A stretch of 64,000 bases of DNA from an uncultured Alphaproteobacteria bacterium (GCA_902586885.1 CACIJG010000001.1:1-64000); one strand, 5' to 3'; numbered from the stretch's first letter, positions 47,327-55,751 are shown. Numbers and translations are program-made. Notes: generated by a model not told the origin, from the sequence alone.

Positions 47327-47538
47327 TTCCCATTCAATAGTTCTAAACATTTTTTGTTATTTAAAATCAATAACTTACAAAAAGTCTGCCATAAGCCTTT
47401 AACACTTTAAGCTTTTTGAAATTAACAGAACTATAGATTTTACCCTTTATTAAATTTAAATTGAGCTCAACTATACTTGAATGTTAAGTCATTGTCACTT
47501 AACAAGAGACTGTAATGAAAAGTGGCAGACTTTGACAC
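47327..47538 (-). repeat. Accretion repeat copy C (degenerate)
   Basis: This is the most diverged of three collinear ~203-bp repeats. It begins CCCATTCAATAG, contains ACTATACTTGAATGTTAAGTCATTGTCACTT and ends GTGGCAGACTTTGACA. CCCATTC to GCAGACT is 202 bp, against 201 bp in copies A and B. On the minus strand its end reads CTATTGAATGGGAATCA, like the guaA 3' end. It lies in the 461-bp spacer between paiB-like and TPR paralogue 2; I see nothing else in that spacer. Confidence 0.65.
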
Positions 47539-47731
47539 AAAATAATGCTAAACAGAAACTATATATCCAGAGCATCAAAACGACATTCAAGAATATTATT
47601 AAACCGAAAAGGAATGAGTAAACCTAATACTTTGTAAATATTAAATCTCAATATTTCATTATATTAAAAATGATATACTGTGACTTTGTTCAAGTTATGC
47701 TCACATATTTTATTGAAGTTTGGTTTCCAAC

Positions 47732-49468
47732 TTATGGTGATAGGAAAACATCGAACGCCCCATTTAGGAATGGTTGATATTTTTTCCATTGTTGAGAGCT
47801 GCCCTGGTATAGTTTTTCTCTAACTTGAAGATTGGATGCTGTTGCTACTCTTCTTTTGTTATTTTGTGGTGAGAGACATTTTTCATCCCAATCTAAGTCA
47901 AGATGATTAATAAGCTGCCGAGTTTCATTTTCCTGATTAACAGTTAAAGTTTCATAATCAAGATTGTAAATTCTATTGTGTAGTGTGTTTGTCCAAAACT
48001 CCATAAGATTTACATACAGCTTATGATAACTGACGATATCATCGAGAGCGTAACAGTAGCCCAGATCTCTTGAGACAAAATACTGTTTATAATTTGCCCA
48101 ACATACTGCTGCGGGGTTTCTTTTAACATGTATTATTTTAGCCTCAGGAAAAGCTGCAGCAAGCAGTCCTATGTAACGGAAGTTTTGAGGCATTTTGTCT
48201 GTAACAAGTAATTTTCTGTAGGAAATTTTCTTAAGTTCTCCTAGGTATTTGTGCCGAAAATCAAGCAAAACTTCACGATCTACTTTAGAACTACCATTTG
48301 CAATAGTTGATCCAAACTTAGCTGCATAAGATAACTCCCCTGCACCTGTAACTTGCGAATGAGAAGAAATAATTTGTTCAACTAAAGTTGTGCCAGAACG
48401 AGGCATGCCAACGATAAAAATAGGCCTCACATCCTTTGGCAATTTTTCTGGATCTAACGAATTGTACTCTATCGCCGAATAACTAGATTTGATTTGCCTA
48501 AACAATTCAATATCTTTACTGATATCATAGTTCAACAATTTTTTACGTAGGGTATTACCTTCTCTATAGTGAGCAAAAGCTTGTTCAAAATCTTTTAAAT
48601 CATCACATGCCTTGGCTAAGCCAAAGTTAATCTGGCAACGCTGCTCCTCTGATATATCTCCATTAAGATATAGTTCTAGCATTTTTGAAAACTGTTTGTC
48701 ACGTCTGTCAAATTTTTTTATCAATGTGAGGTTTCTATGAGCTTCAGCATAATCAGGCTTCAAGGCTAATGCTTTGATGAAGCAGGCTGTAGCCTCGTCC
48801 AATTTCCCTAGTTCCTGGAGTATCAAGCCCAAGTTATTTCGGGCTAAGGGGTTATCAGGATTCAACGAGATCGCTTTCTTACAGCAAGCTTCGGCAGCTT
48901 CTACCCTACCAAGTTTTTTTAGTGTGTTACCTAAGTTGTTATAAGCTGCAGCAGAGTTTGGTTCAAGTGCTATAGCTTTCTTGAAAATTACTTCGGCTTC
49001 ATCTAGTCTCCCCAGTTCCTCAAGCGTAGCACCCAAATTATTGTGAGCGTTAGGGTAAAGAGGCTTTATTGCTATTGCGTGTCTAAATCTTACTTCAGCT
49101 GCATTTAGTCTACCTAGTTCTTTGAGCGTGATGCCTAGGTTATTGTGTGCTGCAACAAAGTTAGGGTTCAAAACTATTGCTTGGGTGAAACTTTTCTCAG
49201 CTAAATCTAATTTACCCATTCTTCTGAGAATGAACCCTAAGCTATTATGGTTTTCTGCATCTTGAGGAGATAACGCAACTGCTTTTTCATTAGCAAAAAG
49301 CGCATCTGAAATCCTACCTTTTTGTGCTAACACAGCGCCGAGAGCCTTCCAACCTATCATAAAAGAAGGAAATTGTTGCGTCATTAACACTGCTTGTTCT
49401 TCTGCTTCCTCATATCGTCCTTTTCGGTAATGCTCTATTAATCTTTTTATTTTCTCTTTAGAAGGCAT
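47732..49468 (-). CDS. TPR repeat sulfotransferase (paralogue 2)
   Basis: From ATG 49468 (MPSKEKIKRLIEHYRKG) this is 578 residues: about seven TPRs, then a sulfotransferase domain with IFIVGMPRSGTTLVEQIISSHSQV and IHVKRNPAAVCWANYKQYF. The track start (GTG 49537) lies inside repeat copy A and is rejected. The C-terminal domain is strikingly similar to paralogue 1 (QVREKLYQGSSQQWKKYQPFLN against QVRKKVYQGSSEKWKKFKPFLN). The acceptor is unknown. Confidence 0.85.
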   Translation of the reverse strand: MPSKEKIKRLIEHYRKGRYEEAEEQAVLMTQQFPSFMIGWKALGAVLAQKGRISDALFANEKAVALSPQDAENHNSLGFILRRMGKLDLAEKSFTQAIVLNPNFVAAHNNLGITLKELGRLNAAEVRFRHAIAIKPLYPNAHNNLGATLEELGRLDEAEVIFKKAIALEPNSAAAYNNLGNTLKKLGRVEAAEACCKKAISLNPDNPLARNNLGLILQELGKLDEATACFIKALALKPDYAEAHRNLTLIKKFDRRDKQFSKMLELYLNGDISEEQRCQINFGLAKACDDLKDFEQAFAHYREGNTLRKKLLNYDISKDIELFRQIKSSYSAIEYNSLDPEKLPKDVRPIFIVGMPRSGTTLVEQIISSHSQVTGAGELSYAAKFGSTIANGSSKVDREVLLDFRHKYLGELKKISYRKLLVTDKMPQNFRYIGLLAAAFPEAKIIHVKRNPAAVCWANYKQYFVSRDLGYCYALDDIVSYHKLYVNLMEFWTNTLHNRIYNLDYETLTVNQENETRQLINHLDLDWDEKCLSPQNNKRRVATASNLQVREKLYQGSSQQWKKYQPFLNGAFDVFLSP

Positions 49469-49529
49469 TCCATTTTTAGTTTTTTTATTATTTTTGTATA
49501 TATTGCTCAACAAACTAGCTTTCAGCCTT

Positions 49530-49735
49530 ATTCCCACTCAATTGTTCCACGTCTGTAAGCCAATGTTTTTGTTGCCTTTTTAAAAAGTTTGTCACTACTT
49601 TGTCATTTTTTACACTTTCAGACTTTCGAAGAACTATTGCTTTTATCCTTTTCTAAATCCTTATTACGCTCAATCATACTTAAACATTAGTTAATTGTCA
49701 CTTGGTGAGACTCTGTCACCAAAAGTGACAGACTC
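49530..49735 (-). repeat. Accretion repeat copy A
   Basis: This ~203-bp repeat is very similar by eye (roughly 85-90%) to copy B. Shared blocks include CCCACTCAATTGTT, CACGTCTGTAAG, AAGTTTGTCACTACTTTGTCA and ACTTAAACATTAGTTAATTG. On the minus strand the edge reads CAATTGAGTGGGAATAA, like the guaA 3' terminus. Several TGTCAC motifs and a hairpin (49696-49730) are present. It fills most of the 357-bp gap before the EamA gene. Confidence 0.85.
49696..49730. other. Nested inverted repeat in repeat copy A
   Basis: TGTCACTT pairs with AAGTGACA and the inner GGTGA pairs with TCACC. This makes a 13-bp stem interrupted by a two-base bulge, with loop GACTCTG. Copies B and C keep a decayed form. It could be recombinase-binding sites or a structured transcript. 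Confidence 0.6.
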
Positions 49736-49825
49736 TAACAATAAATTTATCGTAACAGTGATTTAATGTTGACAAATTAACAGAATTCTTTCAAGAGACA
49801 AAATCACTGTTGAGGTTGCAGTTTT

Positions 49826-50761
49826 ATGAAATCAGAAAAGTTAGGGTTAATTCTTGTTTTATTGGGAATGGGCTTATTCTCGATACAAGATGTTATTATT
49901 AAACTAATCGCAGATCGTGTTTCTTTAATGCAAATTCTGTTTTTTAGAGCTAGCTTAGGCACTCTTTTACTAATCTGTTTTTTGTGGGTTAGTGGCAAGC
50001 CAATAAAATTGGGCTCTTTTTACCCCAAAACTGCCATGTTTAGAGGTGTCACCTTTTTCATTGGTTTTACGTTATTTTATGTTTCTATTTCAAAGATCTC
50101 ATTAGCGGAGGCAAATAGCTTGTTTTTCTCCAATCCTATTTTTGTAACAATTTTTTCTGTATTCTTTTTAAAAATCTCAATAGGAATTCATCGGTTTTTC
50201 GCTGTTTTTTTTGGTTTTTTAGGGGCTTTGTTAATTATCAAGCCATCTTTGAATAATATTAATTGGTATATGGTTTTACCATTGATCACTGCAATAAGCT
50301 ACTCTATTGGAATGTTATTGGCTAAGAAGACAAGTGATAAAGATAATGCTTTTCAACAATCTTTTCATATATACCTTGGAGGAGTGATTTTATCTCCTTT
50401 AGTTACAATGGTAGCAAAATATGGCTTCCCTCAATATGAAAATGATCAAACTAAATTCCTCTTTATGCCCTGGGAATTTGGTGAAATATATATATTAGGT
50501 ATGTTATTAATAATTACTATTACTGGTACAATTGGAATTTTTCTATTAGTTTATGCATATAACATAGGTTCTCCTCAATCTAATGCCCCCATGGAATACG
50601 TCCTTCTATTTTATTCTTTAGTTTTGGGCTTTTTTATTTTTGGAGATGTTCCCGATTTTCTATCTTTTCTAGGGATAGTTTTTATCATCTTAAGTGGAGT
50701 TTATATTTTTATACGTGAAGCAAAGCGTGAAAAGTTGGTTGCTGTTAAGAAAGAAAGATAA
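49826..50761 (+). CDS. EamA/DMT family transporter
   Basis: This 311-residue membrane protein has ten predicted helices and a duplicated EamA domain (GMGLFSIQDVIIKLIADRVSLMQILFFRA; SPQSNAPMEYVLLFYSLVLGFFIFGDVPDFLSFLGI). It is an exporter of the drug/metabolite superfamily with unknown substrate. It is the only plus-strand gene of the island and is flanked on both sides by the ~203-bp repeats, like a cassette. Confidence 0.88.
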   Translation: MKSEKLGLILVLLGMGLFSIQDVIIKLIADRVSLMQILFFRASLGTLLLICFLWVSGKPIKLGSFYPKTAMFRGVTFFIGFTLFYVSISKISLAEANSLFFSNPIFVTIFSVFFLKISIGIHRFFAVFFGFLGALLIIKPSLNNINWYMVLPLITAISYSIGMLLAKKTSDKDNAFQQSFHIYLGGVILSPLVTMVAKYGFPQYENDQTKFLFMPWEFGEIYILGMLLIITITGTIGIFLLVYAYNIGSPQSNAPMEYVLLFYSLVLGFFIFGDVPDFLSFLGIVFIILSGVYIFIREAKREKLVAVKKER

Positions 50762-50777
50762 TCCAGAATTTCTTTTT

Positions 50778-50793
50778 ACGTCCACTCAATAAT
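50778..50793 (-). repeat. Extra guaA-3'-end-like core
   Basis: TCCACTCAATAATAC (minus: TATTGAGTGGACGT) lies 56 bp from the core of repeat B. It resembles the guaA end CTATTGAGTGGGAGT. It is a short match and is listed because of its position between EamA and copy B. Confidence 0.4.
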
Positions 50794-50832
50794 ACTATTA
50801 CTGTAAAATATTGATTTTATTGACTTTTTAAT

Positions 50833-51038
50833 CACTCCCACTCAATTGTTTCACGTCTGTAAGTCATTGATTTAATTAAATTTTTTAAAAGTTTGTCACT
50901 ACTTTGTCACTTTTTACCCTTTTAGACTTTTGAAGAATTATTGCTTTTATCTTTTAGTAAATCCTTATTATGCTCAATCATACTTAAACATTAGTTAATT
51001 GTCACTTGGTAAGACTCTGTCACCAAAATTGACAGACT
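50833..51038 (-). repeat. Accretion repeat copy B
   Basis: This is the second well-preserved ~203-bp copy; CCCACTC to GACAGACT spans exactly the same 201 bp as in copy A. On the minus strand it ends CAATTGAGTGGGAGTGA. The bases after it (TTAAAAAGTCAATAAAATCAAT) resemble those after the guaA stop (TATAAAAAGTCAATTAAAACAAT). It lies in the 379-bp gap after EamA. Confidence 0.85.
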
Positions 51039-51140
51039 TTGTTTGCTTTTATATGCGTTTAGATTAGCTCACAAAAACTCGGGCTCTGCCAAAGGAGTTT
51101 ACATGGGGCATCCTGAATTTGAAGGGTTTGAGGTTGTAAT

Positions 51141-51365
51141 CTAATCTGTGCCTATCTCACCCTCTACCACATGTTCAAGATTTAGTTCCTCACAAGATAA
51201 AACCATTTTTACTTTCACCATACCTGTACCACTATAAACTTTTTCTATCTCTTGTTGAGAAGTAATCCCTACTTTCTTTAGGAACTTCCTTATGGACATA
51301 GTCACCTCATCATCATTCATGATTTTCTCCATATCAGTATTAAATTTTTCAAATCTTTCTCCCAT
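51141..51365 (-). CDS. DUF6494-like small protein
   Basis: This 74-residue protein has the pattern MSIRKFLKKVGITSQQEIEKV and the ending LNLEHVVEGEIG, which I recall as the DUF6494 family of small soluble proteins with unknown function. It lies in the island between repeat B and guaA. There is no obvious operon partner on its immediate downstream side. Confidence 0.65.
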   Translation of the reverse strand: MGERFEKFNTDMEKIMNDDEVTMSIRKFLKKVGITSQQEIEKVYSGTGMVKVKMVLSCEELNLEHVVEGEIGTD

Positions 51366-51551
51366 ATCTAGCCATTTTCTTTTAGCTCTTAGATATTACA
51401 AAACTCTTTGAGCATATCAATAAACTGATAATATTTGCCAATAACTTGAACTATAAATAAATTCACTTTTTCTGACAATTAATACTCCTTTATCAGCGTG
51501 TTAACAATAATAGCAGCTTTAAAATTCTTTATTTCACCTTAAATCATTTTT

Positions 51552-51620
51552 TTAAGAAACAGGGGTTGCGCCAGTATCATGTCGCCAAACCACTCCGTCT
51601 TTCTTAATGTAAACTGCCAT
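51552..51620 (-). CDS. Possible 22-residue peptide in the island operon
   Basis: MAVYIKKDGVVWRHDTGATPVS starts 3 bp after the stop of the gene at 51623-51925 (TGATAATG), with an AAAGG ribosome site inside that gene's end. Both the spacing and the site are good; the family is unknown. The rest of the spacer down to 51366 shows nothing. Confidence 0.35.
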   Translation of the reverse strand: MAVYIKKDGVVWRHDTGATPVS

Positions 51621-51622
51621 TA

Positions 51623-51925
51623 TCACCTTTCCCCTGCCTTTACTTTACTTGAAAAGACATGCTTCACAACCATATCTCCAGATAGCCTGAAATTCTCCTT
51701 AACAAGATGTTTTAATTCTCCCGAAGTACGACTTTCAGCGAGATTGCGAGCTTCTTCGTTGGGATAAACTGAAACGCCCACACAGCTTGTTTCAGTGGTT
51801 TTAATCATCAATAGCATTTCAGCATCAGGGTATAGAGTAGGGCTATCTCTTTCATACATATCCAGAAAATCTTGCATAGCCTCTTTTGTTTCAAAATCCA
51901 TTGATACAACGTTAGTAGGTGTCAT
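51623..51925 (-). CDS. Small alpha/beta protein, possibly ABM-like
   Basis: This 100-residue protein begins MTPTNVVSMDFETKEAMQDFLDMYE and has alternating strands and helices. That would fit a dimeric alpha-beta barrel of the antibiotic-biosynthesis-monooxygenase type, but I cannot confirm the family. It is 19 bp downstream of the NTF2-like gene, probably in the same transcript. Confidence 0.5.
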   Translation of the reverse strand: MTPTNVVSMDFETKEAMQDFLDMYERDSPTLYPDAEMLLMIKTTETSCVGVSVYPNEEARNLAESRTSGELKHLVKENFRLSGDMVVKHVFSSKVKAGER

Positions 51926-51944
51926 TTTAAATTTCCCTTTTTTT

Positions 51945-52271
51945 TCATTCTTTGATAGGAATTCTATTAATTATAGTTCTCCATGGTTTTCCATCTCTAA
52001 AGTGTGTAGTATTTACCGATAAAACAAATTGTCCATCAAGAACGTACTTTTGTTCAAAAACTACCAGGTGTTCAGTTTCTAAAAGACATTTGGCATTATC
52101 ATGAAGGGTTACTTCGCCATCATCGAACTCTTTTTTTGACGCGTCAAGCCAATCGTCTCTCGTAAGCAATTCAAAATCAGCAACAAATAAAAAATCAGGA
52201 TGTAACCATGCCTTAATAGCATCCAAATCCTTGTTGCTCATGTCTCTCACCATTTTATCGAAATAATTCAT
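51945..52271 (-). CDS. NTF2/SnoaL-like protein
   Basis: This 108-residue protein has the cone-like NTF2 pattern: an N-terminal helix pair (YFDKMVRDMSNKDLDAIKAWLHPDFLFVADFELLTRDDWL) followed by strands (LVVFEQKYVLDGQFVLSVNTTHFRDGKPW). Such proteins can be enzymes or binding proteins; the role is unknown. It is first of the small island operon upstream of guaA's 3' end. Confidence 0.72.
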   Translation of the reverse strand: MNYFDKMVRDMSNKDLDAIKAWLHPDFLFVADFELLTRDDWLDASKKEFDDGEVTLHDNAKCLLETEHLVVFEQKYVLDGQFVLSVNTTHFRDGKPWRTIINRIPIKE

Positions 52272-52524
52272 ATCAAGCTACTTTCTTTAAATTTTTTACA
52301 CACTATTTCTGCATATGTTCATTTGCTTAGCAACTAGTGATAGCAAAACGTCAAAAACAAAGTAAATCTTTACGATGTCTCATAAAGTCTAAAAGTTTGC
52401 CGAAAAGTTTGAAGCCGTAAAAATTAAATGATTTAATATCAATGGCTTAGGTTTATAAAAATAATGTTTTTAAAAAAATAAAATCATATAAGTAATTGTT
52501 TTAATTGACTTTTTATAAACCAAG

Positions 52525-54066
52525 TTACTCCCACTCAATAGTTCCGGGAGGTTTTGATGTAATGTCAAATAAAACTCTATTAACACCTTCTATTTCATTT
52601 ATTATTTTATTACTTGTTTCGCTTAGAAAAGCCTTGCTAAAATAAAAAAAATCGGCAGTCATCCCATCTGTACTATTTACAGCTCTTAATATGCAGGCGT
52701 ATTCGTGGGTTCTTGCGTCGCCCATGACACCAACGCTTTTCACAGGCAAAATTATAGCTAAAGCCTGCCAAATCTTATTATAAAGTTTATATTTGATTAG
52801 TTGGCTAACAAATATATTATCCACCTCTCTTAAAAGTTTGAGCCTCTTATTCGAAATTACTCCAGGGCATCGTATTGCCAGGCCGGGTCCTGGGAAAGGG
52901 TGTCTTTGTATAAATGTTTTATCAAGACCAAGGTTAACACCAATTTTTCTTACCTCATCTTTGAAAAGAGCTCTTAAAGGTTCAACAAGTTTTAGGTTCA
53001 TATTTTTTGGAAGACCTCCCACGTTATGATGGCTTTTAATTGTATGTGAGGATTTGCCATGAATAGAAATCGACTCAATTACATCCGGATATAATGTACC
53101 TTGGGCTAAATATTTTATGCCCTTTAATTTTTCTGACTGAGACTCGAAAACTTCAATAAATGTTTTTCCGATAATTTTACGTTTTTTTTCTGGCTCAGAT
53201 ATTCCTTTAAGCCTTCTTAGGAATAAATTTTTGGCATTTATCGATATCAACTTAATTTTGTAATGTTTTTTGAATAGTTTTGTGATTTGTGCGGGTTCAT
53301 TTTTTCTTAAAAGTCCATTGTCAACAAAAATACAGGTAAGATTACTTCCAATAGCTTTGTTTAAAAGTAAGGCTGTAACAGAGCTGTCTACTCCTCCAGA
53401 CAAAGCGCATAATACTTTCTCTTCCCCTATTTTATTCTTTAATTTATATATTATGTCTTCGGTAATCTTAGATGCAGTCCAATTAGGTTTAATATTTGCA
53501 ATTTTTAAAAAGTTTTTAAACAATAGAGAGCCATTTTTAGTATGAAAAACTTCTGGATGAAACTGCACACCAAAGAACTTGTTCTTGAAATCTCCTACAA
53601 TCGCAAAATCTGAACTATCTGACTTTGCTAAAGAAACAAAATTTTTAGGTAATTGAGAGACAGCATCTCCGTGGCTCATCCAAACCTTTTCAAACCCCTT
53701 CTTAAAGAGTCCGTTTAGAAGGGGGCTTTTTTGCTCGATAGTTTTAGTGATTAATGTTCTTCCAAATTCTCTCTTGGATTGTTTTTGTACCTTACCGCCC
53801 ATTAGTTTACACAATAATTGATGGCCGTAGCATATGCCTAAAATAGGAATTTTCAGATCAAAAATCTCTCTTGGTATTGTAGGACTATTATCGGATGAGG
53901 TCGACTCTGGTCCACCGGATAAAATTAGAGCCACTGGTTTTAGTTGCTCAATATTTTTTAATAAATCGTTTTCCCATGATATTATTTCGCAATAAACGTT
54001 TAGCTCTCTTACTCTTCTTGCGATTAACTGAGTAACTTGACTACCGAAATCTATTATAAGTAACAT
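52525..54066 (-). CDS. guaA: GMP synthase (glutamine-hydrolysing)
   Basis: This 513-residue protein has a glutamine amidotransferase domain (GICYGHQLLCKLMGG, VQFHPEV), the PP-loop ATP pyrophosphatase domain ALSGGVDSSVTALLL, HPFPGPGLAIRCPG and the conserved C-terminus FDITSKPPGTIEWE. It converts XMP to GMP. Its 3' end is the likely template of the repeated cores found 1.7-5.9 kb away. Confidence 0.97.
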   Translation of the reverse strand: MLLIIDFGSQVTQLIARRVRELNVYCEIISWENDLLKNIEQLKPVALILSGGPESTSSDNSPTIPREIFDLKIPILGICYGHQLLCKLMGGKVQKQSKREFGRTLITKTIEQKSPLLNGLFKKGFEKVWMSHGDAVSQLPKNFVSLAKSDSSDFAIVGDFKNKFFGVQFHPEVFHTKNGSLLFKNFLKIANIKPNWTASKITEDIIYKLKNKIGEEKVLCALSGGVDSSVTALLLNKAIGSNLTCIFVDNGLLRKNEPAQITKLFKKHYKIKLISINAKNLFLRRLKGISEPEKKRKIIGKTFIEVFESQSEKLKGIKYLAQGTLYPDVIESISIHGKSSHTIKSHHNVGGLPKNMNLKLVEPLRALFKDEVRKIGVNLGLDKTFIQRHPFPGPGLAIRCPGVISNKRLKLLREVDNIFVSQLIKYKLYNKIWQALAIILPVKSVGVMGDARTHEYACILRAVNSTDGMTADFFYFSKAFLSETSNKIINEIEGVNRVLFDITSKPPGTIEWE

Positions 54067-54224
54067 ATTTCTTTTAGATGCTAATTTTTTCGACTAAAAA
54101 CATATAATCATATATATTATACAACTTGATCATATGGAACATATTAAAAAAATTTAATGATTTATTATTATTTGGAAAATAAACAAGAAAATTATTAAAT
54201 TTAACCAAGAAAGAAAGGTGGAAA

Positions 54225-55751
54225 GTGAGTAGAAGAAGCTCAGGTGGAAGGTCGGCAAGAAGAGAAGAGAGAACCTCTCAACAATTAGAGTTTTCAAAAT
54301 TTATTGAAAGAAAGATACCAAATTTTGAATTGCTTAACGATGAAGCTCTAGAGATTATTGAGGAGGGTGCAGAACGGATTCTATCAGAAATTGGTGTAAA
54401 ATTCCCAGACAATGAATTTGCGCAAAAACTTTGGAGAGACGCAGGTGCTGATGTAAAGGGAGATCTTGTGCGCATACCAAAAGGGTTAGCAAGAAAGTTA
54501 TGCTCTACCGCTCCTAGTGAGTTTACGCAGCATGCCCGGTCTCCTGATAAAAATGTTACAATAGGTGGAAAAAACTTGGTTTGCGCTCCTGTTTATGGGC
54601 CTCCATTTGTTCGAGATTTGGAAAAGGGTAGGCGGTACGCTGAAATGTCAGATTTCGAGAAATTCGTAAAGTTAGGTTATATGTCTAAATGGTTACATCA
54701 TTCTGGAGGAACCCTTTGTGAACCGACGGATGTGCCTGTAAACAAAAGGCATCTAGATATGATCTATGCTCATATTACCCTTTCTGATAAACCTTTTATG
54801 GGATCAGTAACCGCTCCTGAAAGGGCTAAGGATTCTGTCAAAATGTGCGAGATTGTTTTTGGTAAAAATTTTGTCGAAAAAAATTCAGTTTTGACGTCTT
54901 TAATAAACATTAACTCTCCGTTAGTGCTTGATGAAACTATGATGGGCGCGTTAGAAGTTTACGCAAAGTCCAACCAAGCTTGTATAGTATCACCATTTAT
55001 AGTTGGAGGTGCAATGGCACCTGTGACGGTTGCAGGGACTTTAACTCAAATTTTGGCAGAGGTATTGGCAGCAGTTGCGTACACTCAGCTAATAAAAATT
55101 GGAGCTCCAGTGATTTTTGGAACTTTTGTTGCCTCGATCGACATGAATTCAGGAGCCCCAACATTTGGCACGCCTGAGTCCTCTAAAGTATTGTTTGGTG
55201 CAGGTCAATTAGCTCGAAGACTAAATCTTCCCTTTAGATCAGGAGGAGGTCTTTGTGGCTCAAAAATAACAGATGCGCAAGCTGCATACGAGTCTTCAAA
55301 TAGTATGCAGGCAGGTCTTTTAGGTGGAGTAAACTTTATGCTTCATGCTTGTGGTTGGCTAGAGGGGGGTCTAGTTGCAAGTCTAGAAAAGTTTATTATG
55401 GATGCGGACCAACTCGGGATACTTCACTCAATAGCTTCTGGTATAGATCTGTCAGCAGAATCTCTAGCATTTGAAGCTATAAAGGAAGTTGGCCCTGGGG
55501 GACATTTTTTGGGGTGTAGTCATACGCAATCAAATTTTAAGAATGCATTCTGGCGTTCTGAAATACTTAATTACAAACCTTTTGAAACCTGGTTAGAAGA
55601 AGGAGAGATTGATCTGACCGAGAATGCTAATAAGAGGGTTAATCAGCTTTTGAAGTCTTATGTGAAACCGGAGCTTGATATAAGCAAAAAAGAGGAGTTG
55701 GACGCATTTGTTAAGCAAAAAAAAGACTCTATGCCTGATGCCTTTGTTTGA
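54225..55751 (+). CDS. MttB-family (trimethylamine methyltransferase-like) protein
   Basis: This 508-residue protein has an N-terminal basic tail and the MttB TIM-barrel pattern (HSGGTLCEPTDVPVNKRHLDMIY, GGAMAPVTVAGTLTQILAEVLA). The frame is continuous, with no in-frame amber, so this is the non-pyrrolysine group, which includes glycine betaine methyltransferases. No corrinoid protein gene is adjacent. GTG 54225 follows AAGGTGG. Confidence 0.88.
   Translation: MSRRSSGGRSARREERTSQQLEFSKFIERKIPNFELLNDEALEIIEEGAERILSEIGVKFPDNEFAQKLWRDAGADVKGDLVRIPKGLARKLCSTAPSEFTQHARSPDKNVTIGGKNLVCAPVYGPPFVRDLEKGRRYAEMSDFEKFVKLGYMSKWLHHSGGTLCEPTDVPVNKRHLDMIYAHITLSDKPFMGSVTAPERAKDSVKMCEIVFGKNFVEKNSVLTSLININSPLVLDETMMGALEVYAKSNQACIVSPFIVGGAMAPVTVAGTLTQILAEVLAAVAYTQLIKIGAPVIFGTFVASIDMNSGAPTFGTPESSKVLFGAGQLARRLNLPFRSGGGLCGSKITDAQAAYESSNSMQAGLLGGVNFMLHACGWLEGGLVASLEKFIMDADQLGILHSIASGIDLSAESLAFEAIKEVGPGGHFLGCSHTQSNFKNAFWRSEILNYKPFETWLEEGEIDLTENANKRVNQLLKSYVKPELDISKKEELDAFVKQKKDSMPDAFV

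Noticed and set aside
49469-49537. GTG start of TPR-sulfotransferase 2 inside repeat A
   Set aside because: The extension reads into the repeat core and has no TPR character; ATG 49468 matches the usual start of this family.
49530-51038. Repeats considered as integron attC sites with gene cassettes
   Set aside because: They are longer than usual attC sites, lack convincing RYYYAAC/GTTRRRY ends, flank genes in both orientations and have no integron integrase in the window. The guaA-end similarity explains them better.
54225-55751. Pyrrolysine-type TMA methyltransferase
   Set aside because: The reading frame is continuous without in-frame TAG and no pyl genes are present.
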